Of a stretch of 18,107 nucleotides of DNA, positions 15,697-18,107 are shown one piece after another. The stretch is from Deltaproteobacteria bacterium. GTDB lineage: Bacteria > Desulfobacterota > Desulfobacteria > Desulfobacterales > JAUVGT01. Numbering within the stretch: the stretch's first letter is position 1; every line of letters begins with the position of its first letter. The stretch covers positions 1 through 18,107 of the forward strand of contig JAUVGT010000039.1 in the NCBI GenBank assembly GCA_030593645.1, written 5' to 3'. The notes under the pieces are model-generated. The model ran no database searches, was not told the DNA's origin, and saw nothing but the letters and a program-made list of their open reading frames with translations. Position numbers and translations under genes: made by a program.

Positions 15697-17014
15697 CGGT
15701 ATTAACTTTCGATGGATTATGTCCTTTCGAGAATCTGAGTCGTGTGAACCAGATGTACTGTGCATTTGTGAAGTATTTGATAATACCTGGTCTGGTTCCG
15801 AATATTCGCTTAAATGCGCATTTCGGCGAATAAAACTGGTGCTGGGCCCATTTCCATCCCTCAAGCAATTCTTCTGGCGACATCCTATTAGGTTTAAATA
15901 CTACATTATCTGAATCATACTTTGAAAGATCATGTGTAATAATGCGTCTCTCGGACTCAAGCTGGTTGTAAAGATCGGTACCGGGATAGGGTGTTAGAAT
16001 ACTGAAAGCCGCGGTATCGAGTTTGATCCTTTCAGCAGCTTCCACAGTTCGTTCAAAAATATCCTTTCCATCATGATCAAATCCGAACACGATTCCCGCT
16101 TGAACCATAATTCCGAATGAGTGTATCCGTTTAACTTTCTCCCGGTAATCTTCCACGTGATTGAATTTTTTATTGGTCTCAATCAGACTGTTTTGCGAGA
16201 AAGACTCGATACCTACAAAAAGTCCCTGGCAGCCGGATTCGGCAGCGAGCCCGAGTACTTCTGGGTGGTCTGCGATGTTGATGGTGCTTTGACCGACCCA
16301 TTTTACTTTTAATGGTTTAATTGCCGTAAACAGGTCCATTGCATATTGCTTGTCATTAAGCAGATTGTCGTCCCAGAATATAAGAGGTCGGAAAAGAGCC
16401 TTTTTACAGGAACGGATGTCTTCCACAACTGCGTCAATAGGTGTGAGTCTCACTTTGAATCCATACTGGATTCTGAGGCTGCAGAATCCGCATGAATGGA
16501 CGCATCCACGGCTGAATTGAAATCCTGAGGGAAGTATATATTTTGAAGATTTTAATAAATTCCGCCTGGGAAACGGACGCCCTGTCAAAGGGGGGCGAGA
16601 AGAATGATAAGTTGGTTTTAGCTTCCCGTTTTTACAATCATTAAGTAGTAATGGCCAGGTGTCTTCAGCATCGCCGATAACCACTGCATCGGCAAACCTA
16701 CAGCTTTCTTCCGGGCAGAGTGTGGGGAAAACACCGCCTACAACAACCGGAACACCTTGTGACCGGAACTTATCACTGATTTCCTTCATTCTTGTTGAAA
16801 ACGGTGTAGATCCTGTGATTCCCACCAGATCCACATCGGCATCAAAGGGGATCTTCATAAAGGCGTCATCGATGATTTTGACTTCATGTTCAATGGGAGT
16901 ACAGGCGGCAATTGTCGGCAGTGTAACAGGTGCCGGGCGGAACATGATCTGCATCATTTTGTGTCCATATTTCCGGTCCGGATCCAGTGCGGGCTGAATC
17001 AGAAGAATTCTCAT
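15647..17014 (-). CDS. B12-binding-domain-type radical SAM protein (first gene of operon)
   Basis: A 455-residue paralogue of the gene that follows it. An N-terminal Rossmann-type cobalamin-binding domain (1 to about 135) precedes the radical SAM barrel, with cluster ligands C171, C175 and C178 in RGCVHSCGFC. Later family motifs are FVGIES, MVQAGIVFGFD and ILTPYPGTDLY. The B12-domain loop that reads GGPH in the sister protein is GGVF here, and GEGD is GDAE, so the two probably bind cofactor or substrate differently. There is no signal peptide or membrane segment. The ATG at 17014 has only a distant GGAG (14 nt away). The two proteins may act in sequence on one pathway or as a heteromer; no substrate-defining gene is nearby. 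Its upstream region carries repeats that look like insertion-sequence ends. Confidence 0.88.
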   Translation of the reverse strand: MRILLIQPALDPDRKYGHKMMQIMFRPAPVTLPTIAACTPIEHEVKIIDDAFMKIPFDADVDLVGITGSTPFSTRMKEISDKFRSQGVPVVVGGVFPTLCPEESCRFADAVVIGDAEDTWPLLLNDCKNGKLKPTYHSSRPPLTGRPFPRRNLLKSSKYILPSGFQFSRGCVHSCGFCSLRIQYGFKVRLTPIDAVVEDIRSCKKALFRPLIFWDDNLLNDKQYAMDLFTAIKPLKVKWVGQSTINIADHPEVLGLAAESGCQGLFVGIESFSQNSLIETNKKFNHVEDYREKVKRIHSFGIMVQAGIVFGFDHDGKDIFERTVEAAERIKLDTAAFSILTPYPGTDLYNQLESERRIITHDLSKYDSDNVVFKPNRMSPEELLEGWKWAQHQFYSPKCAFKRIFGTRPGIIKYFTNAQYIWFTRLRFSKGHNPSKVNTDENITHTTHSRELQDS

Positions 17015-17073
17015 TTTGTTATCAAAAGCTCCGATCGAGATACCAGATTACTATCTCAGTAATAAGTAAAAAC

Positions 17074-17189
17074 TGTGCGATTCAGGTAGAAATAAATAAT
17101 GGATGTTTCTATTTTCAACTGTGCAATAGATGCATGGACCAAGTCAGTATCAGAAGGTAGGGAAAAATGTATTACCTGAATTTTGCACA
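17074..17189. repeat. Facing-apart inverted repeat resembling IS ends
   Basis: TGTGC-G-ATTCAGGTA (17074-17088) and TACCTGAAT-TTT-GCACA (17173-17189) are inverted copies with a perfect 9-bp arm and a 5-bp outer arm, separated by 84 bp. The right copy lies just beyond the 3' side of the broken transposase gene, where the terminal repeat of that element would be expected. The left copy faces the other way, toward the radical SAM genes. AACTGTGC also recurs at 17117-17124. The repeats could alternatively fold as a hairpin in the 5' leader of the radical SAM transcript. Confidence 0.45.
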
Positions 17190-18107
17190 TAACTCACCTT
17201 TACGGACTGCCTAATTTTTTTCTTCGATTTACCGGTTATATTTTTATTGGCATTCCGCCCCTGTTTATTCGACCACAATCTCAATTAGCAGCAGTTCATG
17301 ATCATATTCCTCTCAAAATTATTTCTTTTTTTCAACCTGTTATTTCCGTGCAAGAAACTTCTTGCCTGGTTTTTGTTTAATGAAAATCGGTAGGGCCAGT
17401 TGCTTCCTTCGGCCCATAGTTTCGGCTTTTTTCGCGCTTTATCTAGATATTTTAAAAATCTCATAATACTTGAAGTTCTTGAATCATGAATCGAATACCT
17501 TACTTTACTAGTATTTGATCCTGACTCTCGGCCTTCTCATCATGTACGGAATGTGCCATTATCTTTAGATATCGCCAGATATTAAAACCCAGCATTACAA
17601 TCTGGAAAAAGGCATAATTATTTTTAAACCTTGCAGACGGTATCGCATCAAGCCCCTCTCGCTTTGCTTCGCCAACAAGATTCTCTACATCCGCTCTTTT
17701 ATCATATTCCAGGATTACTTTATGGGCTTTTCTCTTTAAGCTGGTACAGAATATACGATACTTATATCTATCGGCCACAAAGAGTTCGCATTGTTGCGGC
17801 TTGCCTGGCTTTGCTGTATTTTCTTTGGGTATTCTCATAACTACAAATCGGTATGGCCTGCTCCAGCCTGTCGGCTGATAAACACAGCTGTTATATTCTA
17901 TCGCGCTGCACTTTTTTGGCTGATACCATTTGTCATTTTTAAAAGGAGGATTGCATCTTTTATTTGCGATAATAAATTCAAATCCGGCTTTTGTGGATGT
18001 ATTATTAACCCGGCAATTAAATAGACGATAGCTATGCTGCATAAGTTATTTTCGAATGTTTGAAGTATTTCCGCACTCGACCTGGCAACTTTTGAAGTTT
18101 TCTTAAA
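17173..18107 (-). mobile_element. Partial, degraded IS1380-family insertion sequence
   Basis: This spans the remnant of the transposase gene plus the downstream non-coding tail to the putative terminal repeat at 17173-17189. The transposase reads on the minus strand, so the missing 5' part would lie at or beyond the right edge of the window. Reading frames are broken in at least one internal place. The left limit is inferred from the repeat and is not certain; the right limit is the window edge. Confidence 0.55.
17285..18042 (-). pseudogene. IS1380-family transposase, broken by frameshift and deletion
   Basis: The main open piece (18042 to 17500) carries the IS4/IS1380-type signature Y-(2)-R-(3)-E-(6)-K as Y113, R116, E120 and K127 of the ORF (YDKRADVENLVGEAK), followed by NNYAFFQIVMLGFNIWRYLK. 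E120 is the glutamate of the DDE catalytic triad; the two aspartates would lie upstream and are not seen. It stops at 17500. A different frame then continues from about 17503 to a TAA at 17285 with the expected tail: YSIHDSRTSSIMRFLKYLDK and KARKKPKLWAEGSNWPYRF. About 30-40 residues normally found between the two pieces appear to be missing, so a deletion combined with a frameshift is likely. The ATG at 18042 is not a true start, since it lies mid-protein with a stop 6-8 nt upstream. No active transposase can be made from this copy. Confidence 0.8.

Noticed and set aside
15697..15864. 56-codon N-terminal extension of the downstream radical SAM gene
   Set aside because: The extension is low-complexity and polar, lies entirely inside the upstream gene, and the paralogue starts directly at the equivalent of MKISLIQP.
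7140..17014. Reading the cyclase pair and radical SAM pair as one functional system
   Set aside because: They are convergent, separated by a weak hairpin, and share no regulatory sequence; adjacency alone does not support a joint function.
17183..17380. Plus-strand open frame of 65 codons near the right edge
   Set aside because: It overlaps the transposase tail and the non-coding end of the insertion sequence on the other strand; its peptide is hydrophobic without any family resemblance.

Overview
This window looks like chromosomal sequence from an anaerobic deltaproteobacterium, most likely a Desulfobacterales-type sulfate reducer. That is an inference from the kinds of protein present: a double-zinc-ribbon/cyclase/ATPase/TPR family, cobalamin-binding-type radical SAM proteins and an IS1380-type transposase. 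A repeat at the left edge also resembles, from memory only, repeats in such genomes. No rRNA, tRNA, CRISPR array or phage module is visible.

Layout from left to right. Bases 1-133 hold a long imperfect palindrome followed by two 20-nt direct repeats. Bases 134-550 are AT-rich with no supportable gene. Bases 551-937 are a decayed GNAT acetyltransferase. Bases 1009-2223 encode a Tm-1-like/UPF0261 protein, 2430-3782 an exported protein of unknown function and 3882-4301 a small protein of unknown function. On the minus strand follow alanine racemase (4327-5490, TTG start) and a thiolase (5626-6876). A 263-bp divergent gap then leads to the main feature of the window: two plus-strand genes of about 3.4 kb each (7140-10553 and 10877-14272). 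They encode paralogous multidomain signalling proteins, each with two zinc ribbons, a class III nucleotide cyclase domain, an AAA/STAND-type ATPase and a TPR array. Convergent to them are two minus-strand B12-binding-type radical SAM genes that overlap by 50 bp (15647-17014, then 14314-15696). The right edge (about 17173 to 18042 or beyond) is a broken IS1380-family insertion sequence.

How the genes relate. The cyclase pair is a tandem duplication with uneven divergence: the cyclase domain is about 88% identical in protein, while the zinc ribbons and the C-terminal TPR arrays have drifted. This suggests shared output and core regulation with different inputs or partners. The two radical SAM genes are also paralogues and almost certainly one operon; their substrate cannot be read from the sequence. 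Alanine racemase, thiolase and the Tm-1-like protein look like ordinary metabolic or housekeeping neighbours with no obvious link to the rest.

I see no clearly new multi-gene defence or biosynthetic system. The best leads are the duplicated cyclase/ATPase proteins (an unusual residue at the usual catalytic Asn position, no visible Shine-Dalgarno on either gene, local sequence homogenisation) and a pair of insertion-sequence-end-like repeats upstream of the radical SAM operon.
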